From Arenimonas terrae (lineage in GTDB: Bacteria; Pseudomonadota; Gammaproteobacteria; Xanthomonadales; Xanthomonadaceae): a stretch of DNA of 64,000 bases. Position numbers and translations under genes: made by a program. The notes under the pieces are model-generated. The model did no database searches and had not been told where the DNA came from. It saw only the letters and a list, made by a program, of their open reading frames with translations. Positions 46,198 to 54,422 of this stretch are shown piece after piece (position 1 is the stretch's first letter; every line of letters starts with the position of its first letter). The DNA is taken from NCBI RefSeq assembly GCF_006265115.1, contig NZ_SMDR01000001.1, positions 1,764,009 to 1,828,008 of the forward strand, in the 5' to 3' direction.

Positions 46198-47018
46198 TGT
46201 CGCTGATCCTGGAAGCGCTGCGCAAATCCGAAGCCGAGCGGCGCCGTGGCCAGGCGCCCGGACTGTTCGTCGAGCAGCTGCCGGTGCCGGCGCGCCGGCG
46301 CAGCGCCAAGCCAGTGTGGGTCTGGGGGCTGGTGGTGGTGCTGGTCGGCGTGCTGCTGGCCTGGGGCTGGCGCGAATTCGGCGCGCTTGGTGCGACCTCC
46401 GCCGGATCGATGGCCGGCGCAGCCTCGAATGCACCGGCGGCATCGCCTTCCGCTCCGGTCACGACGGCGGTCGCCACGACGAATGATCCGATGCCGGCGG
46501 AATTGGCGACGGGCGACGGCAGCGATTCGCCGCAAGCCCCATCGTCGGTGCCGCCGCCGTCCGTTGTCGCGCCGCGCGATGCGGCGGGGCCTGCCGCGGA
46601 TTCCCGCGCCGCCGATGCGATGCCTGGCCCGGCAGCGCAGGCGCCGCCTTCGGAAGCACCTGTTGCCGCGGCTCCCGTCACCCCCCCGGTTCCCGCCGAG
46701 CGCACCGCTCCGGTCGATGACGCGCCGGAGGTTTCGGCGCCGCCGCGCGTTGCGGCGCCCGCAATCGCCGACAGCTCCGCCGAGCCGCCGCTTCCGCGCC
46801 TGTCCGAACTCACCGGCGACGAACGCAGCCAGCTGCCGGCGCTGAAGCTGAGCATGCATGTCTTCGCCGAGGACCCGGCGCAGCGCTTCGTGATCCTGGA
46901 CGGCCGGCGCCTGCGCGAAGGCGACAGCCCGGCCGTCGGCGTCGTGCTGGAGGCGATCCGCCGCGACGGGCTGGTAATCTCGGTGAACGGCCGGCGACTG
47001 CTGCTGGCGCGACCCTAG
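46197..47018 (+). CDS. general secretion pathway protein B-like (GspB)
   Basis: A 273-residue partner of the ATPase before it. The N-terminus MSLILEALRKSEAERRRGQ is the GspB signature, followed by one helix (VWVWGLVVVLVGVLLAWGW), a long low-complexity proline/alanine linker (about residues 60-200) and the T2SSB domain (LPALKLSMHVFAEDPAQRF, RRLREGDSPAVGVVLEAIRR). Its role is in placing the type II secretin. No other gsp gene is near. It starts on the last base of the ATPase stop codon. Confidence 0.92.
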   Translation: MSLILEALRKSEAERRRGQAPGLFVEQLPVPARRRSAKPVWVWGLVVVLVGVLLAWGWREFGALGATSAGSMAGAASNAPAASPSAPVTTAVATTNDPMPAELATGDGSDSPQAPSSVPPPSVVAPRDAAGPAADSRAADAMPGPAAQAPPSEAPVAAAPVTPPVPAERTAPVDDAPEVSAPPRVAAPAIADSSAEPPLPRLSELTGDERSQLPALKLSMHVFAEDPAQRFVILDGRRLREGDSPAVGVVLEAIRRDGLVISVNGRRLLLARP

Positions 47019-47028
47019 GAAGCACCGC

Positions 47029-47706
47029 GTGTTCGTCGATCTCCCCCGCCGACGAAAATCCCACCTGCGCTGGGCCACCCCGCTGCTGGCCACGCTGATG
47101 GTGGCGTCGCTGATCTGGATTTCGCTGCTGCCCGACGACGCCGCCTGGCGCGCGACCCTGCTGCGCTGGGGCACGCTGTCGGGCAGCGTGACCGAATGGC
47201 GCGCCGCGCTGCACGACGGGCGCCTGATGACCCTGGTCAGCGCTCTCTTCATCCACCTCGGGCCGATCCACCTGGTCGGCAACCTGCTCTTCCTGTTCAT
47301 CTTCGGCCTGCCGGCCGAACGCAGCCTGGGGCCGTGGCGCTTCCTGCTGCTGTTCCTGGCCGGCGGCGCGCTGGCCAACCTGGCCGCGGCCCTGCTGATG
47401 GGCACGCCGGCGCGCGCGATCATCGGCGCCAGTGGCGGCGTGTCGGCGGTGATCGGCGCCTATCTGGCGCTGTTCCCGCGCGCACGATTGGGCGTGGTGG
47501 TGCCGCTGGGTCTGTGGCTGGAATTCATCAAGGTACCGGCGGCCCTGCTGATCGGGCTGTGGGCGGCCCTGCAGCTGGCCTTCACCTTCGTCGGCCCCAG
47601 CTTCGGCGCGGTGGCGTGGTGGGCACACCTGGCCGGCTTCGTGGTCGGCTTCGTCTATGCGCTGGTGCTCAAGCCAATGCTGGCGCGCAAGCTGCGGGGC
47701 GGCTGA
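47029..47706 (+). CDS. rhomboid family intramembrane serine protease
   Basis: A 225-residue membrane protein with about six helices. The rhomboid catalytic serine is in ARAIIGASGGVSAVIGAYL and the histidine in VAWWAHLAGFVVGFVYAL. The loop-1/helix-2 block SALFIHLGPIHLVGNLLFLF, with an asparagine after H-L-V-G, is also present. So the active site is complete. The GTG at 47029 is 10 bp after gspB; substrates are unknown. Confidence 0.93.
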   Translation: MFVDLPRRRKSHLRWATPLLATLMVASLIWISLLPDDAAWRATLLRWGTLSGSVTEWRAALHDGRLMTLVSALFIHLGPIHLVGNLLFLFIFGLPAERSLGPWRFLLLFLAGGALANLAAALLMGTPARAIIGASGGVSAVIGAYLALFPRARLGVVVPLGLWLEFIKVPAALLIGLWAALQLAFTFVGPSFGAVAWWAHLAGFVVGFVYALVLKPMLARKLRGG

Positions 47707-47728
47707 GGGCAGCCTATACTTCGCGGCC

Positions 47729-48052
47729 ATGAACACCCGCATCCTGTACAAGGTGACCTTCCTCAACGCCGGCAAGATCTACGAGCTGTACGCGCGGCGC
47801 GTGAGCGCGAGCTCGCTGTGGGGCTTCACCGAAGTGGCCGACCTGGTGTTCGACGTCAGCGAGGGCCTGGTGGTGGACCCCACCGAAGAGCGCCTGCGCG
47901 ACGAGTTCGCCAACACCCGCGTGCTGCACCTGCCCATGCAGAGCGTGGTGCGCGTGGAGGAAGTGGACCGCAAGGGCCAGCTGAGCATCCGCGACGCCGG
48001 CACCGGCGAGAAGGTGGTCACGCCCTTCCCGATGCCGGCCAAGCCGCGCTGA
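47729..48052 (+). CDS. DUF1820 family protein
   Basis: A 107-residue soluble protein, mostly beta: MNTRILYKVTFLNAGKIYEL, YARRVSASSLWGFTEVADLV and RVLHLPMQSVVRVEEVDRKG are diagnostic of DUF1820, found in gammaproteobacteria and without known function. A possible -10 box TATACT lies at 47715-47720. The stop codon is followed by 35 bp before the DUF3817 gene. Confidence 0.9.
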   Translation: MNTRILYKVTFLNAGKIYELYARRVSASSLWGFTEVADLVFDVSEGLVVDPTEERLRDEFANTRVLHLPMQSVVRVEEVDRKGQLSIRDAGTGEKVVTPFPMPAKPR

Positions 48053-48087
48053 CCCGCACGTCGCGCACTCACCATCCCGGGGTTTCC

Positions 48088-48381
48088 ATGCTCAAGTTCT
48101 TCCGTGTTCTCAGCCTGGTCGAAGGCCTGTCGCTGATCGTGCTGCTGTTCATCGCGATGCCGGCCAAGTACCGGTTCGGGCACGACTTCGTGTGGCCGGT
48201 GGGCATGACCCACGGTGTGCTGTGGATGGCCTACGTGCTGGCCTCGATGCTGGTCAGCCACCTGCTGCGCTGGTCGGTGCTGGCCTGGCTGCTGGCCCTG
48301 GTGAGCTCGGTGGTGCCGTTCGGGTTCGTGCTGCTGGACCGGCGGCTGAAGCGCGAGGCGATCGCCGTGCCGACGGCCTGA
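48088..48381 (+). CDS. DUF3817 family small membrane protein
   Basis: A 97-residue protein of three helices. Family hallmarks are FFRVLSLVEGLSLIVLLFIA and MPAKYRFGHDFVWPVGMTHG, the latter with the conserved glycine-histidine pair. Function unknown. It is the last host gene before the integron; the integrase converges from 45 bp away. Confidence 0.9.
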   Translation: MLKFFRVLSLVEGLSLIVLLFIAMPAKYRFGHDFVWPVGMTHGVLWMAYVLASMLVSHLLRWSVLAWLLALVSSVVPFGFVLLDRRLKREAIAVPTA

Positions 48382-48426
48382 CCGGTTTTCTCCACCGTTG
48401 CGGGGCGCGCGACCTGCGCCCCGTGT

Positions 48427-49461
48427 TCAGGGCCGGCGGTCGAGCGGGCTGAGCACGCCGCCGCCACCGCGGTTCAGCACGTGGGTGTAGATCTGCGTTG
48501 TGGCCACGTCCTTGTGGCCCAGCAGCTCCTGGATGGTGCGGATGTCATAGCCGGCCTCGAGCAGGTGGGTGGCGAAACTGTGGCGCAGGGTATGAGCGCC
48601 TACGGGTTTGGCCAGGCCGATGCGCCGCGCGGCCTGCTTCATGCCGCGGGAAAGCACCTGGTCGTCCAGATGGTGCCGGCGCTCGACGCCGCCGCGCGGA
48701 TCGATCGATCGCTGCTCGGACGGAAACAGGTACTGCCAGCCCGGCTCGGTCGCCGCGTTGGGATACTTCCGCTCCAGCGCGAAGGGCAGCCAGACGCGGC
48801 CGAAACCTTCGCGCAGGTCGGCGGCGTGCAGCGCCCGCACGCGTTCGATCTCGCGCTGCAGCGCGGGGCCCAGCGAGGCCGGGAGCACCGTCCGGCGATC
48901 GCGCGCGCCCTTGCCCTCGCGCACGGTGATCTCGCCGCGCGCGAAGTCCACGTCCTTCACCCGCAGCCGCAGGCACTCCATCAGGCGCATGCCGCTGCCG
49001 TAGATCAGGCTGGCCATCAGCCACGCGCGACCGTCCATCGCGGCGAGCAGGCGCCGGACTTCGTCCACCGACAGCACCGACGGCACCTTCAGCGGCCGCT
49101 TGGCCCGCACGACCTGTTCCATCCAGGGCAGGTCCTGCTTCAGCACCTCCCGATACAGGAACAGCAGCGCCGACAGCGCCTGGTTCTGCGTGCTGGCCGC
49201 GACCTGGCCACGCACGGCCAGCTGCGACAGGAAGGCCTCGACCTCCCGCCCGCCCATGTCCCGCGGATGCCGGCGATGATTGGCCCGGATGAACCGCTTG
49301 ACCCAGGCGAGGTACACGGCCTCGGTCCGCAAACTGTAGTGCCGCAACCGCAAACAGCGCCGAACTTCGTCCAACAACCGCGGCGCGCGCCTACCACCAC
49401 CCCCGCCGGATATACCCGCGTCCGCGCTCCAATAACCAGATATCCGTCGCTTGCGCTCCAT
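48427..49461 (-). CDS. intI: integron integrase IntI
   Basis: Tyrosine recombinase that joins attI and attC sites. 344 aa from the ATG at 49459-49461; a GTG 8 codons earlier (352 aa) is possible. The SAM-like N-domain begins [20 protein letters not shown]. Catalytic residues are all present: R159 (GSGMRLME), K184 (EGKGARD), H290 and R293 ([11 protein letters not shown]), H316 (LLGHKD) and the nucleophile Y325 (IYTHV). The integron-specific insert between the two arginine motifs is intact ([20 protein letters not shown]), which separates IntI from XerC/XerD. No frameshift or stop is seen, so the integron may be active. Confidence 0.97.
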   Translation of the reverse strand: MERKRRISGYWSADAGISGGGGGRRAPRLLDEVRRCLRLRHYSLRTEAVYLAWVKRFIRANHRRHPRDMGGREVEAFLSQLAVRGQVAASTQNQALSALLFLYREVLKQDLPWMEQVVRAKRPLKVPSVLSVDEVRRLLAAMDGRAWLMASLIYGSGMRLMECLRLRVKDVDFARGEITVREGKGARDRRTVLPASLGPALQREIERVRALHAADLREGFGRVWLPFALERKYPNAATEPGWQYLFPSEQRSIDPRGGVERRHHLDDQVLSRGMKQAARRIGLAKPVGAHTLRHSFATHLLEAGYDIRTIQELLGHKDVATTQIYTHVLNRGGGGVLSPLDRRP

Positions 49462-49586
49462 AACGCCGGATTCTGGAGAGGCCACACATTCCCGCCCATC
49501 GGATAACGCGTTGATGGCCCGTAGGATTTTCCTTGACCAAGGCCGCGCCCCGGGTGAACCATACGGTTATATGCCTCGTTTGAGAG

Positions 49587-49604
49587 GCCTAATAGGCGTT
49601 AGGC
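49587..49604 (+). other. attI recombination core
   Basis: GCCTAAT (49587-49593) and GTTAGGC (49598-49604) are inverted integrase boxes separated by 4 bp, 126 bp from the intI ATG; insertion occurs between G and TTAGGC. The 137 bp from 49462 to 49598 contain no gene; the cassette promoter should be here or inside intI but is not clear. Confidence 0.8.
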
Positions 49605-49617
49605 CGGGAGAAAAGAC

Positions 49618-50091
49618 ATGCGGCGGATCCTGCTGGCGCTGTTAGTCGCCATTCCAAGTGTTGCGAGCGCCGGGTTTCCGTTTGAGGCCACGCTTGAAGA
49701 GATGGCGACTAGCGCTGACCACGTGCTTATCGGTCGTGTAACTGGCGTGGACATGATCGACGGAGATGGGAACCAAGTCACTGATCCCGAAGCGCGTACT
49801 GGTCCGGGCGAGAACAATCAGATCAGGTTGCGCATCGCTGTGGACGTCGTGATCGCGAGTAACGCCCAGGTCGTGCCAAGCGCACTTTTCGTGCCGTTGG
49901 CCTCCCATCTCCATTACAGTCTTGGCCAGATTCGGGAAGCCCACGCCGCCGAGTCAGAACAACGCCTGCTATTGCTTAAAGGAGAGCGCTTCGAGGGCAT
50001 CAAGCCTGGCGTATTCATGCGCTCGTTGGACGATACATCCGAGGTCATGAGGCTTCGCGGCTGTGGTTCCGCGGAGTCCCGGCCTAACTAA
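49618..50091 (+). CDS. cassette 1: exported protein, unknown function
   Basis: 157 aa with a signal peptide (residues 1-18, LLALLVAIPSVASA) and a mixed alpha/beta body (ATLEEMATSADHVLIGRVTG, LLLLKGERFEGIKPGVFM) that resembles no family I know. It has its own Shine-Dalgarno (GGGAG, 8 bases before the ATG). Being next to attI it should be the last inserted and the best expressed cassette. The ORF runs into attC1 and stops at CCT AAC TAA. Confidence 0.75.
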   Translation: MRRILLALLVAIPSVASAGFPFEATLEEMATSADHVLIGRVTGVDMIDGDGNQVTDPEARTGPGENNQIRLRIAVDVVIASNAQVVPSALFVPLASHLHYSLGQIREAHAAESEQRLLLLKGERFEGIKPGVFMRSLDDTSEVMRLRGCGSAESRPN

Positions 50092-50137
50092 TCATTCAAG
50101 CCGACGCCTTCGGCGCGGCTTAACTCAGGCGTTAGGC
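50082..50137 (+). repeat. attC1
   Basis: 56 bp from GCCTAAC to GTTAGGC. The stem AAGCCGACGCC-TTC-GGCGCGGCTT has an extrahelical-base pattern; this short type is the commonest in the array. Confidence 0.93.
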
Positions 50138-50140
50138 CTC

Positions 50141-50443
50141 ATGCCGTATTTTCGCGTGCGTGTCGAAGGGCGGGGAATTTCTGTCCAGATGGAAAACTCC
50201 ATCGCTGTCGGGTTCTTCGCAACCCGGGCGGTCCGCGCTCGATCCGAAGAGGATGCCGTGGAGAAGGTGCGTTCAATGTTCGCCGAAGCCTGGACGACTG
50301 GGCAGTACGCCGAATGGAACCGGGGAGTCGCACCCACGCTCCTCATCGACGATGTGTGGCCTTCACCGTGGTTCCAGAACATATTCTTCGTTAACGATGG
50401 CCACTCCTTCTTTCCGGACGAACCGGGCGAAGGTGAGGCCTAA
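50141..50443 (+). CDS. cassette 2: unknown soluble protein
   Basis: 100 aa, no signal or helix. MPYFRVRVEGRGISVQMENS opens a likely beta-strand region; EEDAVEKVRSMFAEAW is a helix and the tail is acidic (SFFPDEPGEGEA). The ATG follows the R' box by 3 bases (GTTAGGC CTC ATG), so AGG of the core is in Shine-Dalgarno position. Stop in GCC TAA of attC2. Confidence 0.7.
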   Translation: MPYFRVRVEGRGISVQMENSIAVGFFATRAVRARSEEDAVEKVRSMFAEAWTTGQYAEWNRGVAPTLLIDDVWPSPWFQNIFFVNDGHSFFPDEPGEGEA

Positions 50444-50493
50444 CTAGTCATTCAAGCCGACGCCTACGGCGCGGCTTAACTAAGGCGTTAGGC
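50438..50493 (+). repeat. attC2
   Basis: 56 bp; the loop is CCTAC instead of CCTTC, and a TAGTC variant follows the R'' box. Confidence 0.92.
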
Positions 50494-50500
50494 AGCACTG

Positions 50501-50974
50501 ATGCATCTACGCAGGCCAAACCTCTTCTACACCGTTCTGTCCGTTGCTCTAGCCATCTTTGGTTATTGGTCATTCCTCAACACGCTTGAACCTATGCCGA
50601 CGCCCTTAATGGAGGCGAGCGGCTCCGTTTCTGCTGCAGAGGCCAACCGGCGCAAGGGATCAATCCACACCATCTACTTCTCGCTCCACGGGAGCCAAAA
50701 GCGATTTGCCTATCCAGGAATCCTTCCTCGCATTGATGACGTTTGGTCGAGCCTCGAACTTGGCTCTAACGCCCAAGTGCTCTACACCGATAAGGATCCA
50801 AGCACTGAGGTTGTTGAGCTTTGGGGCCTCACGGTCAATGGGCGCAGCTTGATTCAGCCCACCGAGGCCTATAGGGCTCGCCGGGAGAATGGGTACTGGG
50901 GCTTGGCGCTCGGAATTGCGTTTACGTTCTGCGCCGGGTACATGTGGTTCAAAGGTGGCAAGGGTGCTGCCTAA
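50501..50974 (+). CDS. cassette 3: two-helix membrane protein, unknown
   Basis: 157 aa with helices near both ends (LFYTVLSVALAIFGYWSFL and GLALGIAFTFCAGYMWF) and a beta-rich middle (IHTIYFSLHGSQKRFAYPG, LGSNAQVLYTDKDPSTEVVE) much like the extracytoplasmic domain of DUF3592 proteins. ATG 7 bases after the R' box. Stop in GCC TAA of attC3. Confidence 0.7.
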   Translation: MHLRRPNLFYTVLSVALAIFGYWSFLNTLEPMPTPLMEASGSVSAAEANRRKGSIHTIYFSLHGSQKRFAYPGILPRIDDVWSSLELGSNAQVLYTDKDPSTEVVELWGLTVNGRSLIQPTEAYRARRENGYWGLALGIAFTFCAGYMWFKGGKGAA

Positions 50975-51028
50975 CAATTCATTCAAGCCGAAACCGCTTC
51001 GCGGTTCGGCTTAATTCAGGCGTTAGGC
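50969..51028 (+). repeat. attC3
   Basis: 60 bp; the hairpin top is AACCGCTTCGCGGTTC and the spacer after R'' is AATTCATTC, as in the aadA-type attC. Confidence 0.92.
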
Positions 51029-51281
51029 CTTCATCCGCTTCAATTGCTTCGGCCTGTTCGCGGGCCGTTGTCGTCTCTGGCTTCGGAAAGTTCCAGTGCG
51101 GGTCCTGGTTGCCCGCTTCCGGCCAGTTCGCCCGTGCCCGTTCTTCGCAGCCGGCCCGGCCATCGCGTAGACCATTGGTCCACGGCGGCTCTTCGTTGCC
51201 ATCCGTCACAGTTCGCCAATCGGGCCCGGCCTTTACGGCCCACTCTGGCTTGCAAAGCGCCCTTCCGCGGCTTAGCGTCCG
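51023..51281 (+). ncRNA. cassette 4 (N1): ORF-less cassette, conserved family
   Basis: Body of 253 bp (51029-51281) without an ATG-started ORF of useful size. It opens CTTCATCCGCTTCAATTGC, contains the hairpin CGGCCTG-TTCG-CGGGCCG (51050-51067) and ends GGCTTAGCGTCC before R''. Six other cassettes share this plan at 251-255 bp. N1 is closest to N3. A structured RNA is the best guess; the integron-borne sRNA-Xcc1 of Xanthomonas is a candidate relative, unverified. Confidence 0.45.
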
Positions 51282-51372
51282 GCCTAACCATTCATTCAAG
51301 CCGACCGCCGGGGATGGACGCGACACAAGTCATGCTTCTTGGGCCGGCGGCGGCTTAACTTAGGCGTTAGGC
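51282..51372 (+). repeat. attC4 (long type)
   Basis: 91 bp. The usual arms enclose a longer loop section with GGGGATGGACGCGACACAAG; nearly identical to attC6 and attC10. Confidence 0.88.
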
Positions 51373-51626
51373 CTTCATCTTCTGCTTCAGCTTCGGCCCG
51401 TTCGCGGGCCGTTGTCGTTTCTGGGCTTCGGCTGCATCGGTGGCAGTTCACGCTGTCCGCGGTTGTGGGTTCACGCCGGCGTTGGTCTTGGCGCCCGGCT
51501 CGGTCGCGGTCGAGGACCGGTCTTTCAGGGCGGGTAATAGCTGGCCGTCGCGGCTTCTCGCTTCGCGGGCTCATCCTCTTTGGCCAGCCCCTACTTGCCA
51601 GGCGCCAGTCCGTGGCTTAGCGTCCG
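51367..51626 (+). ncRNA. cassette 5 (N2): ORF-less cassette, conserved family
   Basis: Body of 254 bp (51373-51626). The hairpin CGGCCCG-TTCG-CGGGCCG is perfect. The frame that is open in sister copies carries two stops here (GGG TAA TAG), which argues against a protein. CTCGGTCGCGGTCGAG is a second hairpin. Ends CCGTGGCTTAGCGTCC. Confidence 0.45.
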
Positions 51627-51714
51627 GCCTAACAGTGTGCTCAAGCGGACGCCGGTCCGTATATCAGGCACAAATGATTGTCGCGGCCGGCGCCGCTTAG
51701 CTTAGGCGTTAGGC
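51627..51714 (+). repeat. attC5 (long, divergent)
   Basis: 88 bp with the most divergent arms of the array: CAGTGTGCTCAAGCGGACG in place of the usual CATTCATTCAAGCCGAC, and CTTAGCTTAGGCG before R'. Confidence 0.85.
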
Positions 51715-51965
51715 CTTCATCCGCTTCAGTTGCTTCGGCCCCTTCGCGGGCCGTTGACGTCTCTGACTTCGGATAGTTCCAGTGCGGGTCCTGGTTGCCC
51801 GCTTCCGGCCAATTCGCGCATGGCAGTTCTTCGCTGCCGGCTCGGCTCCGGCCCAACCCATCACCAGGGCGGCCCTTCGTTGCCATCCGTCACAGTTCGC
51901 CAAGCGGGCCCCGCCATATCGGCGCGCCTTGGCTTGCAAAGCGCCCTTCCGCGGCTTAGCGTCCG
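51709..51965 (+). ncRNA. cassette 6 (N3): ORF-less cassette, conserved family
   Basis: Body of 251 bp (51715-51965). It shares long stretches with N1 (GTTCCAGTGCGGGTCCTGGT, GTTGCCATCCGTCACAGTTC) and so forms a subtype with it. The first hairpin has a C-C mismatch under the TTCG loop (CGGCCCC-TTCG-CGGGCCG). Any long frame here would start from TTG only. Confidence 0.45.
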
Positions 51966-52055
51966 GCCTAACCATTCATTCAAGCCGACCGCCGGGGATG
52001 GGCGCGACACAAGTCATGCTTCTGGGCCGGCGGCGGCTTAACTTAGGCGTTAGGT
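51966..52055 (+). repeat. attC6 (long type)
   Basis: 90 bp, one base shorter than attC4 in the loop; R' is GTTAGGT. Confidence 0.88.
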
Positions 52056-52058
52056 GCC

Positions 52059-52517
52059 ATGGACCAAGATCACTACTGTCGTGAGGTAGCAGCTGTCCTC
52101 GACTCGCGCGCCGAACAGATCGCCGATCGCCTCCAGGCTACGCTCAAGCGCCTTCCGAGGGAGACCAAAGAAGTAACGGTCGGCGTCCACGTAGATCAGG
52201 ACGGCGAGGGTTTTCTTACCGTGCGTATCCACTTGTCCGGACCCAATCTCTATGTTCTCAACCAGTCCATTTCGGAAACAGCAGAGCTACTTGGAACCGT
52301 CATGACCCCTGACGGCTTCAAGCCACCGCTTCCGGTGATGTCTCCTGGCGAAGACACCTTCTCGGTGTCAGATGCTTTGGCGGACTGTGCCATCCAATGG
52401 CTGCATTCTCGGTGGTCGTTGCTGCGGCCCCCAATGATCTCAGTACCTATCTCTATCGCTTCAATGGGCGGCTATGGGTCAATCGGGCAAATCAGGCTGT
52501 CCAGCTTTGGCACCTAA
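52059..52517 (+). CDS. cassette 7: unknown soluble protein
   Basis: 152 aa. Begins with a helical segment (REVAAVLDSRAEQIADRLQA), then strands (KEVTVGVHVDQDGEGFLTVR, GPNLYVLNQSI) and a C-terminal SVPISIASMGGYGSIGQIRL. It recalls DUF6389-type proteins from memory, which I cannot verify. The ATG is 3 bases after R' (GTTAGGT GCC ATG); stop in ACC TAA of attC7. Confidence 0.7.
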   Translation: MDQDHYCREVAAVLDSRAEQIADRLQATLKRLPRETKEVTVGVHVDQDGEGFLTVRIHLSGPNLYVLNQSISETAELLGTVMTPDGFKPPLPVMSPGEDTFSVSDALADCAIQWLHSRWSLLRPPMISVPISIASMGGYGSIGQIRLSSFGT

Positions 52518-52571
52518 CAATTCATTCAAGCCGACGTCGCTCCGCGACGCGGCTTAACTCAGGCGTTAGGC
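52512..52571 (+). repeat. attC7
   Basis: 60 bp; R'' is ACCTAAC, hairpin top CGTCGCTCCGCGACG. Confidence 0.92.
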
Positions 52572-52573
52572 CA

Positions 52574-52849
52574 ATGGAATCTCTTTTGGGCAGACTCACG
52601 CGCAACCACCGTGCCAACCATCTCAGTTGGCTCATCTGCATGTGCGCGTGGGGAGCTGCATTCGCCTTGGGCTTCGGCGCGACGTACGTTTCCGGGGTCG
52701 CGAGCAAATTCATGGTCGCCGTCGCAGTACTGTTGGGGCTCGCGGGCGTTCCATTCTGGTTCCACTCAATGTCAAAGATGCTCGGCGCAATCTTGACTCA
52801 CGGCCATCCGCGCACGGACAAGAAGGATTCGGCGCGGGGGCCTAACTAA
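52574..52849 (+). CDS. cassette 8: two-helix membrane protein
   Basis: 91 aa: basic N-terminus (LGRLTRNHRANH), helices LSWLICMCAWGAAFALGFGA and FMVAVAVLLGLAGVPFWF, and a charged tail (HGHPRTDKKDSARG). ATG only 2 bases after R'. The ORF ends CCT AAC TAA in attC8. Confidence 0.68.
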   Translation: MESLLGRLTRNHRANHLSWLICMCAWGAAFALGFGATYVSGVASKFMVAVAVLLGLAGVPFWFHSMSKMLGAILTHGHPRTDKKDSARGPN

Positions 52850-52895
52850 TCATTCAAGCCGACGCCTTCGGCGCGGCTTAACTCAGGCGTTAGGC
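52840..52895 (+). repeat. attC8
   Basis: 56 bp, standard short type with ACTCAGGCG before R'. Confidence 0.93.
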
Positions 52896-52900
52896 ACCAG

Positions 52901-53323
52901 ATGGAGTCTTTCGATTTCTCATGGATGGTCGGTCGCACTATCGGGCATGTTCGATTCAACGAGCCAGGCCAATGGGCGTTCTCGTTCGAGCCCGGCGTTG
53001 GGATTGGGGTTGAGTGCCCTTGGCGGTTGTTACAAGGTGGCTCTGTGGCTATAAGCAGCGAGGACCACTCGCAGCAGTACGGATTACCCGCTCCGCTAGA
53101 CGTTGCAGAGGTTGCTACTAACTTGCTATCGCTTCATCTCGTGACTCACGTTGACGTTAGGGAAGGTACGGCGGATTTGATCATCGATTTCGGCGATGCT
53201 CTGCGCCTTGAAATTATCCCTATGTCTAGCGGCTACGAGAGTTGGGGCGTCACAACGCCGTCCGGATTCTATGTATTTGCACAGGGTGGTGGGCAGCTGT
53301 CCGGTTATCGGGCTGGTGCCTAA
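52901..53323 (+). CDS. cassette 9: DUF6188-like protein
   Basis: 140 aa, beta-rich. WMVGRTIGHVRFNEPGQWAF, IGVECPWRLLQ, AISSEDHSQQYGLPAPLDV and IIPMSSGYESWGV follow the layout I remember for DUF6188 proteins, which are small and often near polymorphic-toxin immunity genes. That link is inference. No helix or signal. ATG 5 bases after R'; stop in GCC TAA of attC9. Confidence 0.68.
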   Translation: MESFDFSWMVGRTIGHVRFNEPGQWAFSFEPGVGIGVECPWRLLQGGSVAISSEDHSQQYGLPAPLDVAEVATNLLSLHLVTHVDVREGTADLIIDFGDALRLEIIPMSSGYESWGVTTPSGFYVFAQGGGQLSGYRAGA

Positions 53324-53373
53324 CTAATCATTCAAGCCGACGCCTTCGGCGCGGCTTAACTTAGGCGTTAGGC
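53318..53373 (+). repeat. attC9
   Basis: 56 bp, standard short type with ACTTAGGCG before R'. Confidence 0.93.
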
Positions 53374-53628
53374 CTTCATCTGCTTCAACTACTTCGGCCC
53401 GTTCTCGGGCCGTTTCTGCTTCTGGGCGTCGGCTGCATCGCAGGCAGTCCTCGCCGCCCGCAGCCATGGCTTCTGTGCACATGCTGGCCGTGGCGCCCGG
53501 ATCGTTCGCGATCAAGGACCGACCTTCCAGGGCGGGCAATCGTTAGCCACGTCACGGTCTCGGCCCGCGGGCACGACTCGCATGGCCAGCCCCGGCTTGC
53601 AAAGCGCTCTTCCGCGGCTTAGCGTCCG
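53368..53628 (+). ncRNA. cassette 10 (N4): ORF-less cassette, conserved family
   Basis: Body of 255 bp (53374-53628). The first hairpin has an altered loop (CGGCCCG-TTCT-CGGGCCG) with the stem kept. GATCGTTCGCGATC is a second hairpin at the site where other copies have CTCGGTC...GAG. The 3' block GCTTGCAAAGCGCTCTTCCG is kept. Confidence 0.45.
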
Positions 53629-53719
53629 GCCTAACCATTCATTCAAGCCGACCGCCGGGGATGGACGCGACACAAGTCATGCTTCTTGGGCCGGCGGCGG
53701 CTTAACTAAGGCGTTAGGC
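53629..53719 (+). repeat. attC10 (long type)
   Basis: 91 bp, same loop section as attC4 (GGGGATGGACGCGACACAAG) but with AACTAAGGCG before R'. Confidence 0.88.
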
Positions 53720-53973
53720 CTTCATCCGCCTCATCTACTTCGGCCCGCTCGCGGGCCGTTGTCGTTTCTAGGCTTCGGCAACCTCGATGGCAGTTCACGC
53801 CGCCCGCGGTCGCGGGTTTACGCACCTGGCGGTCTCGGTGCCCGGCTCGGTCACGATCGAGGGCCGGCGCTCCTGGGCGGGCTATCGCTGGCCGTCGCGG
53901 TCTCGCGCCCCGCGGGCCCATCCGTTTCCGCCAGCCCAGGCTTGCAAGGCCGCTTCCCGTGGCTTAGCGTCCG
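53714..53973 (+). ncRNA. cassette 11 (N5): ORF-less cassette, conserved family
   Basis: Body of 254 bp (53720-53973), loop change CGGCCCG-CTCG-CGGGCCG. Here one forward frame is open through the body into attC but has no good start codon. Unlike N1-N4 it ends in a short attC. Confidence 0.45.
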
Positions 53974-54029
53974 GCCTAACCATTCATTCAAGCCGACGCC
54001 TTCGGCGCGGCTTAACTCAGGCGTTAGGT
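53974..54029 (+). repeat. attC11
   Basis: 56 bp short type with CCATTCATTC after R''; R' is GTTAGGT. Confidence 0.92.
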
Positions 54030-54032
54030 GCC

Positions 54033-54422
54033 ATGCCACCAGTTCGTGAAATTGAAGGAATCGAGTTCGACTGGTTCGCGCTAGACGCTCAAGGCAACCC
54101 GGCACTCTTCGCTACGGCTGGGCTAGGCCCTGTGCCCGCACCCGTCTATGCCGCCGTGCCGGAGCATGATGCAATTGGAGATCAGCTTGTGGTCACAGAC
54201 TTGGGCACGCCGGATGTCTGGAACAGCTATTCGCACGTTGGGCTGTACGTCTACGACTGGAATCCAGCGCAAGATGTCTACGTTCGTGTTCGCGTTCCTG
54301 CCGTAACGCCATCACCCGAATTGGCCGCTAGGTTGCGCTCCGCCCCGAGCTTGCCGTCGTTACCCTTAGTTTTTCCACAGGCTTCCGTTGTGCCGCGCTC
54401 CGTAGTGCAGAATGGCACCTAA
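54033..54422 (+). CDS. cassette 12: unknown protein
   Basis: 129 aa, no signal or helix; IEFDWFALDAQGNPALFATA, AVPEHDAIGDQLVVTDLG and VGLYVYDWNPAQDVYVRVRV suggest a beta-rich fold. ATG 3 bases after R' (GTTAGGT GCC ATG, same leader as cassette 7). Stop in ACC TAA of attC12. Confidence 0.7.
   Translation: MPPVREIEGIEFDWFALDAQGNPALFATAGLGPVPAPVYAAVPEHDAIGDQLVVTDLGTPDVWNSYSHVGLYVYDWNPAQDVYVRVRVPAVTPSPELAARLRSAPSLPSLPLVFPQASVVPRSVVQNGT

Noticed and set aside
49533..49573. Cassette promoter Pc with TTGACC at 49533
   Set aside because: The -35-like hexamer is good, but no -10 box lies at 16-18 bp; TACGGT and TTATAT are too far away. Not annotated.
49462..49598. LexA box controlling intI
   Set aside because: No CTGT-N8-ACAG palindrome is visible upstream of intI.
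50979..53921. Reverse-strand ORFs in the ORF-less cassettes sharing residues like ARERAEA and DEGLTPKLS
   Set aside because: Some start inside attC sites, they differ in start and frame between copies, and they follow from DNA conservation; not kept in all seven.
53974..54422. A longer protein fusing cassette 11 to cassette 12 through attC
   Set aside because: The frame is open by chance through the third attC frame; the natural start is the ATG at 54033 just after R'.
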